64,000 bases of DNA. It comes from Bacteroidetes bacterium GWF2_33_38 (lineage in GTDB: Bacteria > Bacteroidota > Bacteroidia > Bacteroidales > GWF2-33-38). Below are positions 9,205 through 19,407 of this stretch, one piece after another; the stretch's first letter is position 1; every line of letters starts with the position of its first letter. The stretch covers positions 1 through 64,000 of the forward strand of contig MEOF01000047.1 of the NCBI GenBank assembly GCA_001769505.1. Reading direction: 5' to 3'. The notes under the pieces were generated by a model, which saw nothing but the letters and a program-made list of their open reading frames with translations, ran no database searches and had not been told where the DNA came from. The translations under genes were made by a program, and so were the position numbers.

Positions 9205-10638
9205 ATGGAAACAAATTTAAATCTTGTAACAAAAGCTAAGCAAACCGATAATCTTGTGATTATTACCTCAAATCTAAAATTTATTGATAAAAATAATTTT
9301 TCTGATTCCGAAACGAAATACATTGAAAAATGTATTAAAAAAGAAGACGAGATAATTTATATAAATCAATATAATAGAAGTGTTTATATTCTTTTTAATA
9401 AAAAAACAAGCTTATCATCGGTAAATTTGGAAAAGACAAGAAAAAATGCCGAAAAACTTTGCACGCAAATTAACAAACATGATATTAAAGAAATCACAAT
9501 CGTTAGTTTTGATTTGCCGAAAGAAACAATAATTGCATTTGCTGAAGGAATTTTGTTGGCAAATTATCAGTTTTTGAAACATCTTACAAAGCTTGATAAA
9601 AAGAAAAATTCTCTCTCAATAATAAATCTACTATCATCTGATTTTAACGAATTATTAATTAATGAATTAAGAAATATTATCGAGAGTGTTTATTTATCTA
9701 GAGATTTGATTAACGAGCCGCTTTCTCATCTTAATGCTGTTGATTTGTCAAACGAAATTTTGAATACATCAAAGAGTGCGGGATTTTCTGCTACCATTTT
9801 TGACAAAAAGAAAATAGAAAAACTTAAAATGGGAGGACTTCTCGCTGTAAACAAGGGAAGTGTTGATCCTCCAACCTTTTCGATATTAGAATGGAAACCC
9901 AAAGAACATAAAAACAAAAAACCGATTGTTTTAGTCGGAAAAGGAATTGTTTACGACACAGGGGGGCTAAGCTTAAAGCCAACTTCAAACAGTATGGATT
10001 ATATGAAATCGGACATGAGTGGAGCGGCGGCTGTTTTAGGCGTTTTCAATGCCATTGCAAAAAACAACCTCCCGTTTTATGTAATTGGATTAATTCCGGC
10101 AACAGATAACCGACCATCGGGAAATGCATATGCTCCTGGCGATATAATTGAGATGTACGATGGAACTACGGTTGAAATGCTTAATGCCGATGCTGAAGGA
10201 CGAATGATTTTAGCCGATGCATTGAGTTATGCAAAAACTTATGATCCCGAAATTGTTATCGATATTGCAACGCTTACAGGAGCAGCTGCAGCTGCAATCG
10301 GAAAATATGGAATCGTTACCATGGGAAACGCTAAAGAAAAAACATTCGATAAACTCGAAAAGGCAGGGCAAAATGTGTACGAACGCATTGTTCGTTTTCC
10401 GTTTTGGGAAGAGTATGATGAATTGTTAAAATCGGATATAGCCGACCTTAAAAATATTGGAGGCTCTCAAGCTGGTGCTATCACGGCAGGAAAATTTCTT
10501 GAGCATTTTACCGACTACGATTGGATTCATTTAGACATTGCCGGCTCGGCATATATGAGTACCAAAGATAGTTACAGAGGTATTGGAGGAACTGGGGTTG
10601 GAGTAAGGTTGTTCTACGATTTTATTAAGAATTATTAA
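9205..10638 (+). CDS. M17 leucyl aminopeptidase
   Basis: A 477-residue cytosol aminopeptidase. The catalytic C-terminal domain has GKGIVYDTGGLSLKP, MKSDMSGAAAVLG, the zinc-binding NADAEGRMILADAL and DIATLTGAA. These are the two-metal site residues of family M17. The N-terminal third is divergent, as usual. It removes N-terminal residues from peptides in the cytoplasm. It is divergent from mqnC (81 bp between starts) and followed after 17 bp by the thiamine-binding-type gene. Confidence 0.92.
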   Translation: METNLNLVTKAKQTDNLVIITSNLKFIDKNNFSDSETKYIEKCIKKEDEIIYINQYNRSVYILFNKKTSLSSVNLEKTRKNAEKLCTQINKHDIKEITIVSFDLPKETIIAFAEGILLANYQFLKHLTKLDKKKNSLSIINLLSSDFNELLINELRNIIESVYLSRDLINEPLSHLNAVDLSNEILNTSKSAGFSATIFDKKKIEKLKMGGLLAVNKGSVDPPTFSILEWKPKEHKNKKPIVLVGKGIVYDTGGLSLKPTSNSMDYMKSDMSGAAAVLGVFNAIAKNNLPFYVIGLIPATDNRPSGNAYAPGDIIEMYDGTTVEMLNADAEGRMILADALSYAKTYDPEIVIDIATLTGAAAAAIGKYGIVTMGNAKEKTFDKLEKAGQNVYERIVRFPFWEEYDELLKSDIADLKNIGGSQAGAITAGKFLEHFTDYDWIHLDIAGSAYMSTKDSYRGIGGTGVGVRLFYDFIKNY

Positions 10639-10655
10639 TTACAAAAAGGATTATT

Positions 10656-10967
10656 ATGTCAGTATTGATGCAATTTGCCATGTTCCCTTCAGACACAGCC
10701 GAAAGTAAAAGCGAACAAGTAAGCAAAATTATTGAAATGATTCGCGATAAAGGCATTCCGTATAAGTTAAATGCTATGTCAACAATCGTTGAAACCGAAA
10801 CAATGAACGAAGCATTGGAGATTCTAAATTCGGCATACGAAGTTCTTGAAAAAAATCACAGTCGAGTATATTCAACCGTAACATTTGACATCAGAAAAAA
10901 CAAGAAAAATAGAATGGATGGTAAAGTTGAATCCATTGAATCGAAAATAGGAAGTGTAAACAAATAA
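10656..10967 (+). CDS. MTH1187/YkoF-family thiamine-binding-type protein
   Basis: A 103-residue protein with the ferredoxin-like MTH1187 pattern: a first strand MSVLMQFAMFP, a helix SEQVSKIIEMI, then YKLNAMSTIVETETMNEAL and VYSTVTFDIRKNKKNRM. Some relatives bind thiamine or its pyrimidine part, but many have unknown ligands. It follows the aminopeptidase closely on the same strand and precedes the DUF3108-type gene by 8 bp. Confidence 0.75.
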   Translation: MSVLMQFAMFPSDTAESKSEQVSKIIEMIRDKGIPYKLNAMSTIVETETMNEALEILNSAYEVLEKNHSRVYSTVTFDIRKNKKNRMDGKVESIESKIGSVNK

Positions 10968-10975
10968 AAATACAG

Positions 10976-11773
10976 GTGAGATTTTTAACCAAACTCATAT
11001 TTATTTTATCTCCAATATTCTCTTTCGGGCAATGCTTTGAAAAAAATATTGCTTTTCAAGAAGGAGAATTAATTACTTACTCTGTTTCGTATAATTGGGG
11101 TTTTTTGTGGGTAAATGCCGGAGAAGCATATTTTAAAGTCGATTCTACTATTTACAATGGACGAAAGGCTTATTTTATTGATAGTTATGGCACAACATTT
11201 AAAGAGTATGATTGGATTTTTAAAGTTCGCGACCGCTACCAAGCGATTGTGGATAAAGAAACATTGCGACCTTTAAAATTTAGTCGAGATGTGTATGAAG
11301 GTGGTTTAAAAATTGACGAAAAATATGTGTATGATTACAGTAAAAATTTAATTTATTCTGACATCGAAAAATCAAAAGAGCCTCGAATTACTGACACTTT
11401 AAAATTATCTCCTTGCACGTTTGATGTTTTATCGATGATTTACTTTGCTCGAAATTTAGATTTTTCGAAGTACAAGGTTGGCGATAAAATCCCTATTAGT
11501 TTAATCATCGACAATAGCGTTTACGATTTGTATATCAGATATCAAGGGAAAGAAATTGTTGAAACTCGCACCGGACAAAAGTTTCCGTGCATTAAATTTA
11601 CACCATTATTAGTTGAAGGTACAATATTTTCTGGAGGCGAAGAAATGACAGCTTGGGTTACCGACGATGATAATAAAATTCCGATTTTTATTGAAGCAAA
11701 TATTTTAGTAGGCTATATAAAAGTTTATATTTCAGGACTTAAAGGTTTGCGAAACAAAGGAAGTAAAAAGTAG
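10976..11773 (+). CDS. Exported DUF3108-type protein
   Basis: A 265-residue protein with a GTG start and a short signal peptide (LTKLIFILSPIFSFGQ). The body is beta-rich and fits DUF3108: an early GELITYSVSYNWGFLWVNAGEAYF, a middle DVLSMIYFARNLDF, and a late AWVTDDDNKIPIFIEANILVG. Family members are periplasmic with LolA-like half-barrel folds and no assigned function. It is placed between the thiamine-binding-type gene and uvrC with 8- and 9-bp gaps, so it is probably in one operon with them. Confidence 0.75.
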   Translation: MRFLTKLIFILSPIFSFGQCFEKNIAFQEGELITYSVSYNWGFLWVNAGEAYFKVDSTIYNGRKAYFIDSYGTTFKEYDWIFKVRDRYQAIVDKETLRPLKFSRDVYEGGLKIDEKYVYDYSKNLIYSDIEKSKEPRITDTLKLSPCTFDVLSMIYFARNLDFSKYKVGDKIPISLIIDNSVYDLYIRYQGKEIVETRTGQKFPCIKFTPLLVEGTIFSGGEEMTAWVTDDDNKIPIFIEANILVGYIKVYISGLKGLRNKGSKK

Positions 11774-11782
11774 TAATTTTAC

Positions 11783-13585
11783 GTGAAAACAAATATCGAA
11801 AGTACCGACTTTTTAAAAATGCTTCCCGAAACGCCGGGAGTGTATGAGTTTTTCGATTCGAAAGGTAAAATTATTTACGTTGGCAAGGCAAAAAACTTAA
11901 AAAAACGAGTAGCATCGTATTTCAAAAAAAATGAATACGAAAACAATAAAACACGTATTCTTGTCGGCAAAATTTTCGATATAAAATACATTGTCGTTGA
12001 AAGCGAGCAAGATGCACTGTTGCTCGAAAATAATTTGATAAAAAAATACCAACCGCAATACAATGTTTTGCTTAAAGACGACAAAACATTTCCTTGGATA
12101 TGTATTAAAAATGAGCGATTTCCGAGAGTTTTTTACACTCGAAATTTAATTAAAGACAAATCTATTTATTTTGGTCCGTACACTAGTGTTTTTATGGCAA
12201 AAACCATTATCGAGCAAATAAAAAGTAGCTATCAACTGCGAACCTGCAAACACAATTTATCGGAACAAAACATTAAAAATAATAGAATAAAACCTTGTCT
12301 GGAATTTCACATCGGGAACTGCAAAGCCCCTTGTATTGGTCAACAAGAAGAAGCCGAATACAACCTCAATATTGAGGAAATAAAAGACATTTTGAAAGGG
12401 AATATTCACAACGTAATCGGATTTTTGAAAAAAATAATGAAAGAATTTGCAGAAGCTTACAAATTCGAAAAAGCACAAAGCATAAAAGAGAAACTCGAAA
12501 CACTCGAAAAATATCAAAGTAAATCGACTATCGTTAATCCTTCTATCAACAATGTTGATGTTTACAGCATTATAAACGATGAGGACTTTGCCTACGTAAA
12601 TTTCTTAAAAGTCGCACAAGGCTCAGTTGTTCAAGCTCATAATATCGAAATAAAAAAGAAACTTTCAGAAACTGATGAAGAACTTTTGTTGTTGGCAATC
12701 ATCGATATTTCGCAAAAATTTAAAAGCATTCCCGACGAAATAATTCTTCCATTTGAAATCGATACAGAATTTATAAATCATAAAGTTATTGTTCCCAAAA
12801 TCGGAGATAAGAAAAAATTACTAGAGCTCTCGTTGCGAAATGCAAAATATTACAGAATCGAACATTTAAAACTTCAAGAAAAAATTAGTGAAAAATCGAC
12901 CAATTCACGACTATTAGAGGTGGTTAAAGCCGATTTGCATTTAAAATCGTTACCTATTCATATCGAATGTTTCGATAATTCAAATCTACAAGGAAGTAAT
13001 CCGGTTGCATCGTGCGTTGTGTTTAAAAACGGAAAGCCAAGTAAAACCGATTATCGGCATTTTAACATCAAAACGGTTGTTCAAATCGACGATTTTGCCT
13101 CGATGCGAGAAATTGTTTTTCGACGATATAAACGACTGCTCGACGAAAGCGAGCCATTGCCACAATTAATCGTTATCGATGGTGGAAAAGGGCAACTCAG
13201 TTCGGCCGTTTCGGCGTTGAAAGAATTAAATATTTACGGAAAAGTAGGAATTTTGGGACTTGCAAAAAAGCTCGAGGAAATTTATTTTCCCGAAGACAAA
13301 ACTCCTTTGTATTTGAATAAAAAATCGGAAACACTGAAATTAATTCAAAGCATAAGAAACGAAGCACACCGATTTGGAATAACTTTTCACCGATTAAAAC
13401 GTTCTAACACTCTTACAAAAAGCGAACTTGACAATATTGAAGGAATTGGCGAAAAAACTCGAGAATTTTTAATGACCGAACTAAAATCGCTTGCCAATAT
13501 TAAACAATCTAGTTTGGAAACATTGACAAAACTTATTGGAGCAAAAAGAGCAACGTTGATTTATTCGCATTTTCATTCAAATTAA
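11783..13585 (+). CDS. uvrC: Excinuclease ABC subunit C
   Basis: A 600-residue UvrC, the nuclease of nucleotide excision repair. The N-terminal GIY-YIG domain shows TPGVYEFFDSKGKIIYVGKAKNLKKR. A UVR motif follows at about 200-235, then the RNase H-like domain with IECFDNSNLQGSNPVAS and LIVIDGGKGQL. The end is a helix-hairpin-helix pair (NIEGIGEKTREFL). The start is GTG. Length and domain order are normal. Confidence 0.96.
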   Translation: MKTNIESTDFLKMLPETPGVYEFFDSKGKIIYVGKAKNLKKRVASYFKKNEYENNKTRILVGKIFDIKYIVVESEQDALLLENNLIKKYQPQYNVLLKDDKTFPWICIKNERFPRVFYTRNLIKDKSIYFGPYTSVFMAKTIIEQIKSSYQLRTCKHNLSEQNIKNNRIKPCLEFHIGNCKAPCIGQQEEAEYNLNIEEIKDILKGNIHNVIGFLKKIMKEFAEAYKFEKAQSIKEKLETLEKYQSKSTIVNPSINNVDVYSIINDEDFAYVNFLKVAQGSVVQAHNIEIKKKLSETDEELLLLAIIDISQKFKSIPDEIILPFEIDTEFINHKVIVPKIGDKKKLLELSLRNAKYYRIEHLKLQEKISEKSTNSRLLEVVKADLHLKSLPIHIECFDNSNLQGSNPVASCVVFKNGKPSKTDYRHFNIKTVVQIDDFASMREIVFRRYKRLLDESEPLPQLIVIDGGKGQLSSAVSALKELNIYGKVGILGLAKKLEEIYFPEDKTPLYLNKKSETLKLIQSIRNEAHRFGITFHRLKRSNTLTKSELDNIEGIGEKTREFLMTELKSLANIKQSSLETLTKLIGAKRATLIYSHFHSN

Positions 13586-13639
13586 AACTGGACTTTCAAT
13601 TTTAAGTTTTATTTATTTTTTTCGCTTAAAAATCAGCAA

Positions 13640-14614
13640 TTAACTTTTTCTATTTTTCAACAAATTTACAAATTCAATAATCGGCGTTTTTCGTTCGGTT
13701 GGAACTGAAATTTTATCGAAATACGAAAACGCTAAATTGTAATATTCTTCAATCTTTTTTTCGGTAATTTGTGGAATATTTAATTGTTGGTAGATTTCTA
13801 AAATTGTGTTTACTTTTTCGGTTCTGTCGAAATCTTTTTTATTGATTTCTGCAATAATTTTTGCTTTGGTTTGGCTGTCAGAAATATTCAACGCTTTTAT
13901 TAAAAGGTATGTTTTTTTGTTTGCAACAATATCGCCACCAATTTGTTTTCCAAATTCTGCGGTGTTTCCAAAACAATCTAAATAATCGTCGCGAAGTTGA
14001 AATGCTAAACCAAGATTTTTGCCAAATTCATACATATTTTCGGCATCTTTTTCATTTGCTCCGCCACAAATTGCTCCAATTTTAAAACAAGCGGCAATTA
14101 AAACCGAAGTTTTAAGTTCAATCATTTTAATATATTCTTGTTCCGAAACTTCCATTTTGTTTTCGAAATTCATATCAAATTGCTGACCTTCACAAACTTC
14201 AATTGCAGTTTTGTTGAAGGTTTTAAATATCGAAATTTGAATTTCAGTGGGCAAATTCATAAAAAATTCGTAGGAATATATCATCATTGCATCGCCCGAA
14301 AGAATTGCAACATTTTCGTTCCATTTTTTGTGAACCGTTGGTTTGTTTCTGCGAATATCGGCTTTGTCCATTATATCGTCGTGAAGCAAAGTGAAATTGT
14401 GAAAAATTTCTAACCCAATAGCTGGGTTAATTGCATTTTGAACATCTTCGCTAAATAAATTTGCTGCTAAAACAGTAAAAAGTGGACGAATTCGTTTTCC
14501 GCCAATCGACAAAATATATTCAATGGGTTGATAGAGTTCCGCAGGATTTTTTGGGAAATATAGTTTTTGAAACTCACTGTCAATTATTTGTTGAAGTTCT
14601 GTTGTTTTGTACAT
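13640..14614 (-). CDS. Trans-isoprenyl diphosphate synthase
   Basis: A 324-residue polyprenyl synthetase that condenses isopentenyl diphosphate with allylic diphosphates. The first aspartate-rich motif is LLHDDIMDKADIRR and the second is FQLRDDYLDCFG; GGKRIRP near residue 45 is also present. Chain length cannot be read from this. I prefer the ATG at 14614 over a TTG four codons upstream. It converges on uvrC with 54 bp between stop codons. Confidence 0.9.
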   Translation of the reverse strand: MYKTTELQQIIDSEFQKLYFPKNPAELYQPIEYILSIGGKRIRPLFTVLAANLFSEDVQNAINPAIGLEIFHNFTLLHDDIMDKADIRRNKPTVHKKWNENVAILSGDAMMIYSYEFFMNLPTEIQISIFKTFNKTAIEVCEGQQFDMNFENKMEVSEQEYIKMIELKTSVLIAACFKIGAICGGANEKDAENMYEFGKNLGLAFQLRDDYLDCFGNTAEFGKQIGGDIVANKKTYLLIKALNISDSQTKAKIIAEINKKDFDRTEKVNTILEIYQQLNIPQITEKKIEEYYNLAFSYFDKISVPTERKTPIIEFVNLLKNRKS

Positions 14615-14738
14615 TTTAGTTTGCAAAGTTCATCAAGTTCATCAAGTTGAATGTCAATTAGCAATTAGTAATTTTCAATTAACAAATTTTTAATTAGCAC
14701 ATTATCACATTAACAAATTATCACATTTTTCTTTTTGC
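14615..14738. repeat. AT-rich spacer with short tandem repeats
   Basis: The gap between the polyprenyl synthase and the epimerase contains a tandem 9-mer (GTTCATCAA twice near 14629-14645) and imperfect repeats of TTATCACATT and AATTAGCA. It looks like low-complexity spacer. No promoter is obvious. Confidence 0.5.
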
Positions 14739-15680
14739 CTATATTGTTAATTCAAACAAACCGTCTTTCAATATTTTTTTCAAGCCGTCTTCTAATTTAA
14801 GAGTAGGCTTTAAAAGTAATTGATCCATTTTCGAAACATCTGGCTGGCGACGAGTCATATCTCCTTCTTCTAAGGGCGGACAAAAAATAATTTTGGAGTT
14901 TGAATTCGTAACATCAATAATTTTTCGAGCTAAATCCAATATGGTAATTTCGTCTGATGAGCCAATATTTACAACATCGTTAACATAAAGATTGTTGTAA
15001 AAAGAATTCAAGCAAGCATCAATATTATCGTCGATGTAACAGAATGTTCGAGTTTGCATTCCGTCTCCATAAATCGAAATATCTTCATTTTTCAACGCAG
15101 AAATCATAAATTTACTGATAACAAAATTTTTGCTTTGTTTTGAACCGTAGGTATTGAAAAATCGGAAAATTGTATATTCCAATCCATATTCTTGAAAATA
15201 CGAACGCATAAATGCTTCTCCAACATTTTTGACAATTGCATAAGGCAATCGTGAGTTTAATGGTGTTGTGTTTTCGTTTTGCGGCAATTCAACCGGTTCG
15301 CCATAAACCTCCGACGACGATGAATAATAAATTCGTTTAACTCCAGTATTTTTCGATAAATTCAAGATATTTTTAATCCCTTCGATATCTTCCAACACAC
15401 TAATCGGATGTTGCAAGGTTCTGATAACTCCAACCACTGCAGCATAATGAAAAACATAATCGAACTTGTACGAAAACATTATTTCGGCAATTTCTTTGTA
15501 ATTGTTTACATCTGCCTTTATAAATTTTATGTTCTTGTGAGAACTCGAAGGAACTTTTTTAATATTTCCTGTAAGTAAATTATCTACAATCACAACAAAA
15601 TTTTCGGGTTTATCCGATAATTTTTTAGCTAGCTCGCTTGCAATAAAACCGGCACCTCCGGTAACTAATATTTTACACAT
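14739..15680 (-). CDS. NAD-dependent sugar-nucleotide epimerase/dehydratase
   Basis: A 313-residue extended short-chain dehydrogenase. It begins with the NAD-binding VTGGAGFIASELAKKL and has the active-site SSSSEVYG (Ser) and YAIVKNVGE (Tyr-x3-Lys) motifs. Substrate is probably a UDP- or dTDP-sugar; the closest well-known groups are UDP-glucose 4-epimerase and UDP-glucuronate decarboxylase, and I cannot separate them by eye. It is isolated, with AT-rich spacers on both sides. Confidence 0.8.
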   Translation of the reverse strand: MCKILVTGGAGFIASELAKKLSDKPENFVVIVDNLLTGNIKKVPSSSHKNIKFIKADVNNYKEIAEIMFSYKFDYVFHYAAVVGVIRTLQHPISVLEDIEGIKNILNLSKNTGVKRIYYSSSSEVYGEPVELPQNENTTPLNSRLPYAIVKNVGEAFMRSYFQEYGLEYTIFRFFNTYGSKQSKNFVISKFMISALKNEDISIYGDGMQTRTFCYIDDNIDACLNSFYNNLYVNDVVNIGSSDEITILDLARKIIDVTNSNSKIIFCPPLEEGDMTRRQPDVSKMDQLLLKPTLKLEDGLKKILKDGLFELTI

Positions 15681-15934
15681 TGTATTAAATCTTATGTCTT
15701 TTTCGCTTCGAGAATTCCCTCGACACGCTCTAAATCTTTATTTGCAAAAACAAGCAACGTGCTTATTTTCATCAAAATTAATAGACGAAATTAACACATT
15801 CTGAGCGAATACCAAACAATATGATGTTTTTTCAACTCCAACAAAAATTTAAAAATCATTATTTTTGACATATTTCATTTTTATCCTTAACAATATTTAG
15901 TAGTTTTAGAGGCTCAAAAAAAACAAAATTTAAA
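15681..15934. promoter_or_regulatory. Divergent intergenic region with a TATTTTTG promoter-like box
   Basis: This 254-bp gap separates the epimerase and the Na/Pi cotransporter, which point away from each other. On the plus strand TATTTTTG at 15860-15867 fits the Bacteroidota -7 consensus TAnnTTTG. No matching TTG was seen 20 bp upstream, so only the -7 box is supported. Otherwise the region is AT-rich and featureless. Confidence 0.3.
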
Positions 15935-17629
15935 ATGAACTATTCTTTACTTGACGGACTTACTCTAATCGGCTCATTGGGACTTTTTTTATATGGGATG
16001 AAGCTAATGAGCGAGGCTCTGCAAAAAATTGCTGGAGATAAAATGCGAAGCATTCTTTCGGTAATGACATCAACTCGTGTTACTGGAGTTTTAACTGGAG
16101 TTTTGATAACTGGAATTATACAGTCTTCTTCTGCAACAACTGTTATGATTGTGAGTTTCGTGAACGCAGGATTATTATCTCTTACACAATCCATTGGAGT
16201 TATTATGGGTGCGAATATTGGTACCACCGTAACAGCTTGGATTGTTTCATTGCTTGGCTTTAATGTTAAAATAAGCGTTATTGCTCTGCCTCTTATTGGA
16301 ATAGGCTTTCCGTTTTTATTTTCGAAAAGTTCAAAAATGAATTCATGGGGCGAATTTATAATTGGGTTTGCTATTTTATTTATGGGACTGGAGTTTTTAA
16401 AAGATTCTGTTCCTGACATTAAAAGCAACCCAGATATATTAGCGTTCTTATCAAACTATACTGATTTGGGATTTGGGTCAACACTAATATTTTTGTTTAT
16501 CGGCGTTATTTTAACGTTAATTATTCAATCGTCGAGTGCAACGGTTGCCCTAACGTTGGTTATGTGTAATAATGGCTGGATTCCTTTTGAACTAGGAGCT
16601 GCAATGGTTTTGGGAGAAAATATTGGAACTACCATTACCGCTAATTTAGCCGCATTAATGGCAAATGTTTCGGCAAAAAGAGCCGCTTTGGCTCATTCCA
16701 TTTTTAATATTTTCGGAGTTATTTGGATGCTGGTTGTATTTCAATATTTTTTACAGGGGATTTCGTATTTAATGGTTCAATCGGGCTCAGCATCTCCGTT
16801 TGAAGATGTGAATGCAATTCCAGTAGCCTTATCTATGTTTCATACTATTTTTAATTTGTCGAATGTTGTTGCTCTTATTTGGTTTGTTCCGTTAATTGTA
16901 AAAACGGTTACTTGGTTAGCTCCTCAGAAAAAAGGATTTGACGAAGAGTATAGGTTAAAATTTATCAGTACAGGAATACTATCTACATCAGAACTTTCAA
17001 TTTTACAAGCTCGAAGAGAAATTGCGGTAGTGGCAAAACGAGCTACGAGGATGCTTCCTTTCATTAACGAAATGTTGAACGATGAAATTAAAACAAAACA
17101 ATTTTCCGAAATCAAAGAACGTTTGGCAAAATACGAGGATATAATTGACCGAATGGAAATAGAGATTGCCAATTATTTAACAAAAGTTTCGGAGTCCGGA
17201 TTAAGTGGAACGGGAGCTATTCGAATTAAATCAATGCTTCGAATCGTTGATGAAATCGAAAGTATTGCTGATATTTTTTACAATTTAGGGCTCAATTTAG
17301 ATAAAAAACGCACCGAAAAAATGGAGTTTTCGCCTATCATGATTGAGAACGTAAAACGAATGTTAAACTTAGTTGATTTAGCCTTGGTCGAAATGAATAA
17401 AAATCTTGATGTTGAATATACAGATGTTACGATTAATAAAGCGATTGAGATTGAAAGTATGATTAACAAATATCGCGACGAGTTAAAAGCGGAGCACCTT
17501 GATAGTATAAAAGATAAGGTTTACACGTATGAAGAAGGAATTGTTTACAACACAATCATTTCGCTCTGTGAAAAACTTGGCGACCATATAATAAACGTAA
17601 ACGAAGCCATTGTTGATTGTAAAGCTTAA
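15935..17629 (+). CDS. Na/Pi cotransporter with PhoU-like C-terminus
   Basis: A 564-residue protein of the NptA/YjbB family. Two inverted transport repeats carry the QSSSATT signature, at about residues 65-70 (GIIQSSSATTVM) and 190-196 (IIQSSSATVAL), each followed by GANIGTT or GENIGTT. The C-terminal 200 residues are helical and PhoU-like. It should move phosphate with sodium across the inner membrane. Its stop codon overlaps the stop of the converging LuxE-like gene. Confidence 0.9.
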   Translation: MNYSLLDGLTLIGSLGLFLYGMKLMSEALQKIAGDKMRSILSVMTSTRVTGVLTGVLITGIIQSSSATTVMIVSFVNAGLLSLTQSIGVIMGANIGTTVTAWIVSLLGFNVKISVIALPLIGIGFPFLFSKSSKMNSWGEFIIGFAILFMGLEFLKDSVPDIKSNPDILAFLSNYTDLGFGSTLIFLFIGVILTLIIQSSSATVALTLVMCNNGWIPFELGAAMVLGENIGTTITANLAALMANVSAKRAALAHSIFNIFGVIWMLVVFQYFLQGISYLMVQSGSASPFEDVNAIPVALSMFHTIFNLSNVVALIWFVPLIVKTVTWLAPQKKGFDEEYRLKFISTGILSTSELSILQARREIAVVAKRATRMLPFINEMLNDEIKTKQFSEIKERLAKYEDIIDRMEIEIANYLTKVSESGLSGTGAIRIKSMLRIVDEIESIADIFYNLGLNLDKKRTEKMEFSPIMIENVKRMLNLVDLALVEMNKNLDVEYTDVTINKAIEIESMINKYRDELKAEHLDSIKDKVYTYEEGIVYNTIISLCEKLGDHIINVNEAIVDCKA

Positions 17630-18612
17630 TCGGCAACCATTAAGTTACAGCCACGAATTTCGGAGTTGTCAATTCGTCCCAATACTTCAAAACTACTATC
17701 GGCATACAATTTACCGATATCTTGTGTTTCGATGAATGAGCATGAATATACATTTGCTAAGTCGATAATATTTATCCCTCCCGATGGGGTTCTATTGTAA
17801 CAGAACGGGTCGTACAAATCGCGAATTACAACTTTTGCCCAAGTCGGAAATCGAAAAATTCCATTACCCGCTGAATATGCCTGACTCAAAAGTTCAGTCA
17901 TACCATATTCTGAATGAATTTCTTTAACATTAAATCCTATTTGTAAAATTTGGTGTAATTCGGATTTTGTCAATTCTTTTCTTCTTCCCTTCATTCCTCC
18001 GGTTTCCATTACAATTGCATTCGGTATAGAAAGTGAATAATTTTCGATTAAATCGAGCAAAGCATAACTTACTCCTATAAGAACGTATTTTTTTTGTCTT
18101 TTTTCGCAGAGGTTTAACTTTTTAACCAATTCGTCGTAATTGTGCAAAAAGAATCCGCTATCGCTGTCTTTCGATAACTCGATAAGCTTTTTAACCATAA
18201 AAACTAGAGAGGAATTACCTTTTTCGAGATAAGACGGCAGTAAAGCAAGAATTGTAAAATCAGCAATATTTCCATACGTTTTTTCGAATCCAGCTACAAA
18301 ACTATGCTCATAAACATCGGTTTCAGCAACATAATGCTTACTTTTGTTTTGAGAAGTAGTTCCGCTACTTTCGAAAATTGTTTTAACGTCGGAACGAGAA
18401 GAATAAATTTTATGTGTTTTAAAAAAAGAAATAGGAAGAAAAGGAATTTGGTCAAGGGTTTTAATTTTCGACTTTTCCAATCCTAATGAATCAATATATT
18501 TTTTATAAATTATATTATTTTCAAGCTGATAATTAAATATATCTAAAGCAATACTTGAAAATTCAGCTTCGGATTTTATGGTAAATATTTTATTTATGAA
18601 TTGAGTATTCAT
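17626..18612 (-). CDS. LuxE-like acyl-protein synthetase / acyltransferase
   Basis: A 328-residue protein of the LuxE branch of the adenylate-forming family. Visible marks are FLPISFFKTHKIYS, the phosphate-loop-like FESSGTTSQNKSKHY, METGGMKGRRKELT and EIHSEYGMTELLSQAY. LuxE activates fatty acids for reduction in bioluminescence, but no lux genes are here, so a role in O-acyl or polyketide-like chemistry is open. It lies 3 bp downstream of the SpoU methyltransferase gene and is probably cotranscribed with it. Confidence 0.75.
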   Translation of the reverse strand: MNTQFINKIFTIKSEAEFSSIALDIFNYQLENNIIYKKYIDSLGLEKSKIKTLDQIPFLPISFFKTHKIYSSRSDVKTIFESSGTTSQNKSKHYVAETDVYEHSFVAGFEKTYGNIADFTILALLPSYLEKGNSSLVFMVKKLIELSKDSDSGFFLHNYDELVKKLNLCEKRQKKYVLIGVSYALLDLIENYSLSIPNAIVMETGGMKGRRKELTKSELHQILQIGFNVKEIHSEYGMTELLSQAYSAGNGIFRFPTWAKVVIRDLYDPFCYNRTPSGGINIIDLANVYSCSFIETQDIGKLYADSSFEVLGRIDNSEIRGCNLMVAD

Positions 18613-18615
18613 ATC

Positions 18616-19407
18616 TTATTTAAATCCTTGTTGGCGTTTTGCTTCAAATGTTAAAATTGCTGCCGATACCGAAACGTTTAACGAATCGTGTTCGCCAAGC
18701 ATAGGTATTTTTATTTGTTCATCGCAAAGCGAAAGCATCTCATCGGTAAGCCCATATGCTTCGCTTCCAAGAACAATTGCCGACGGTTGTTGGTAATTCA
18801 TTTCGTGATAAAATTTGTTTGCCGATAAGGCTGCAGCAAAGGTTTTTATGTTGTTGGCTCTTGCAAACTCAATAGCTTCATTTTTTGTACAAATGATGGT
18901 AGGAACTTTAAAAACGCAGCCAACACTCGAACGTATTACATTGGGATTAAATAAATCGGTTTGTTGATCACACAAAAGCAATGCATCAACATTTGCTGCT
19001 TCGGCAGTACGTAAAATCGCCCCTAGATTTCCTGGTTTCTCGACTGATTCAAGTACAATAAATAAAGCTGTGCTATTTATTTTTATATCGTTGAATGATT
19101 TATATTTAGGAATTGCTATTGAAACAATTCCATCAAAATTTTCACGATACGAAATTTTTTCAAAAACATCAGGACTTAACTCGTAAACTTGTATTGTCGT
19201 TAATTTTGATATTTCTTCTAGCACTTCATGCTTAGCAACACTGGGACAATAATAAACTTGTATTATTTCAAAATTGGCCTCCAAGGCATGTTTCAACTCT
19301 CGGAGCCCTTCAATTATTATCAGGTTTTGAGCTTTACGCTCCGATGATTTTTGAAGTTTTACAATGTTTTTTATCTTCGGATTATTTGTACTGCTTATCG
19401 TTTCCAT
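18616..19407 (-). CDS. SpoU/TrmH-family RNA 2'-O-methyltransferase
   Basis: A 263-residue SPOUT enzyme. The N-terminal substrate-binding domain (NNPKIKNIVKLQKSSERK) is followed by the knotted domain with VLESVEKPGNLGAILRTAEAANVDALLL, IVLGSEAYGLTDEML and IPMLGEHDSLNVSVSAAILTFEA. These three motifs bind S-adenosylmethionine. The likely substrate is 23S rRNA or tRNA; the exact position cannot be read from sequence. Confidence 0.9.
   Translation of the reverse strand: METISSTNNPKIKNIVKLQKSSERKAQNLIIIEGLRELKHALEANFEIIQVYYCPSVAKHEVLEEISKLTTIQVYELSPDVFEKISYRENFDGIVSIAIPKYKSFNDIKINSTALFIVLESVEKPGNLGAILRTAEAANVDALLLCDQQTDLFNPNVIRSSVGCVFKVPTIICTKNEAIEFARANNIKTFAAALSANKFYHEMNYQQPSAIVLGSEAYGLTDEMLSLCDEQIKIPMLGEHDSLNVSVSAAILTFEAKRQQGFK

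Noticed and set aside
15940-16428. A 162-codon minus-strand ORF across the Na/Pi transporter
   Set aside because: It is the antisense of the QSSSATT repeat region and has no independent evidence.
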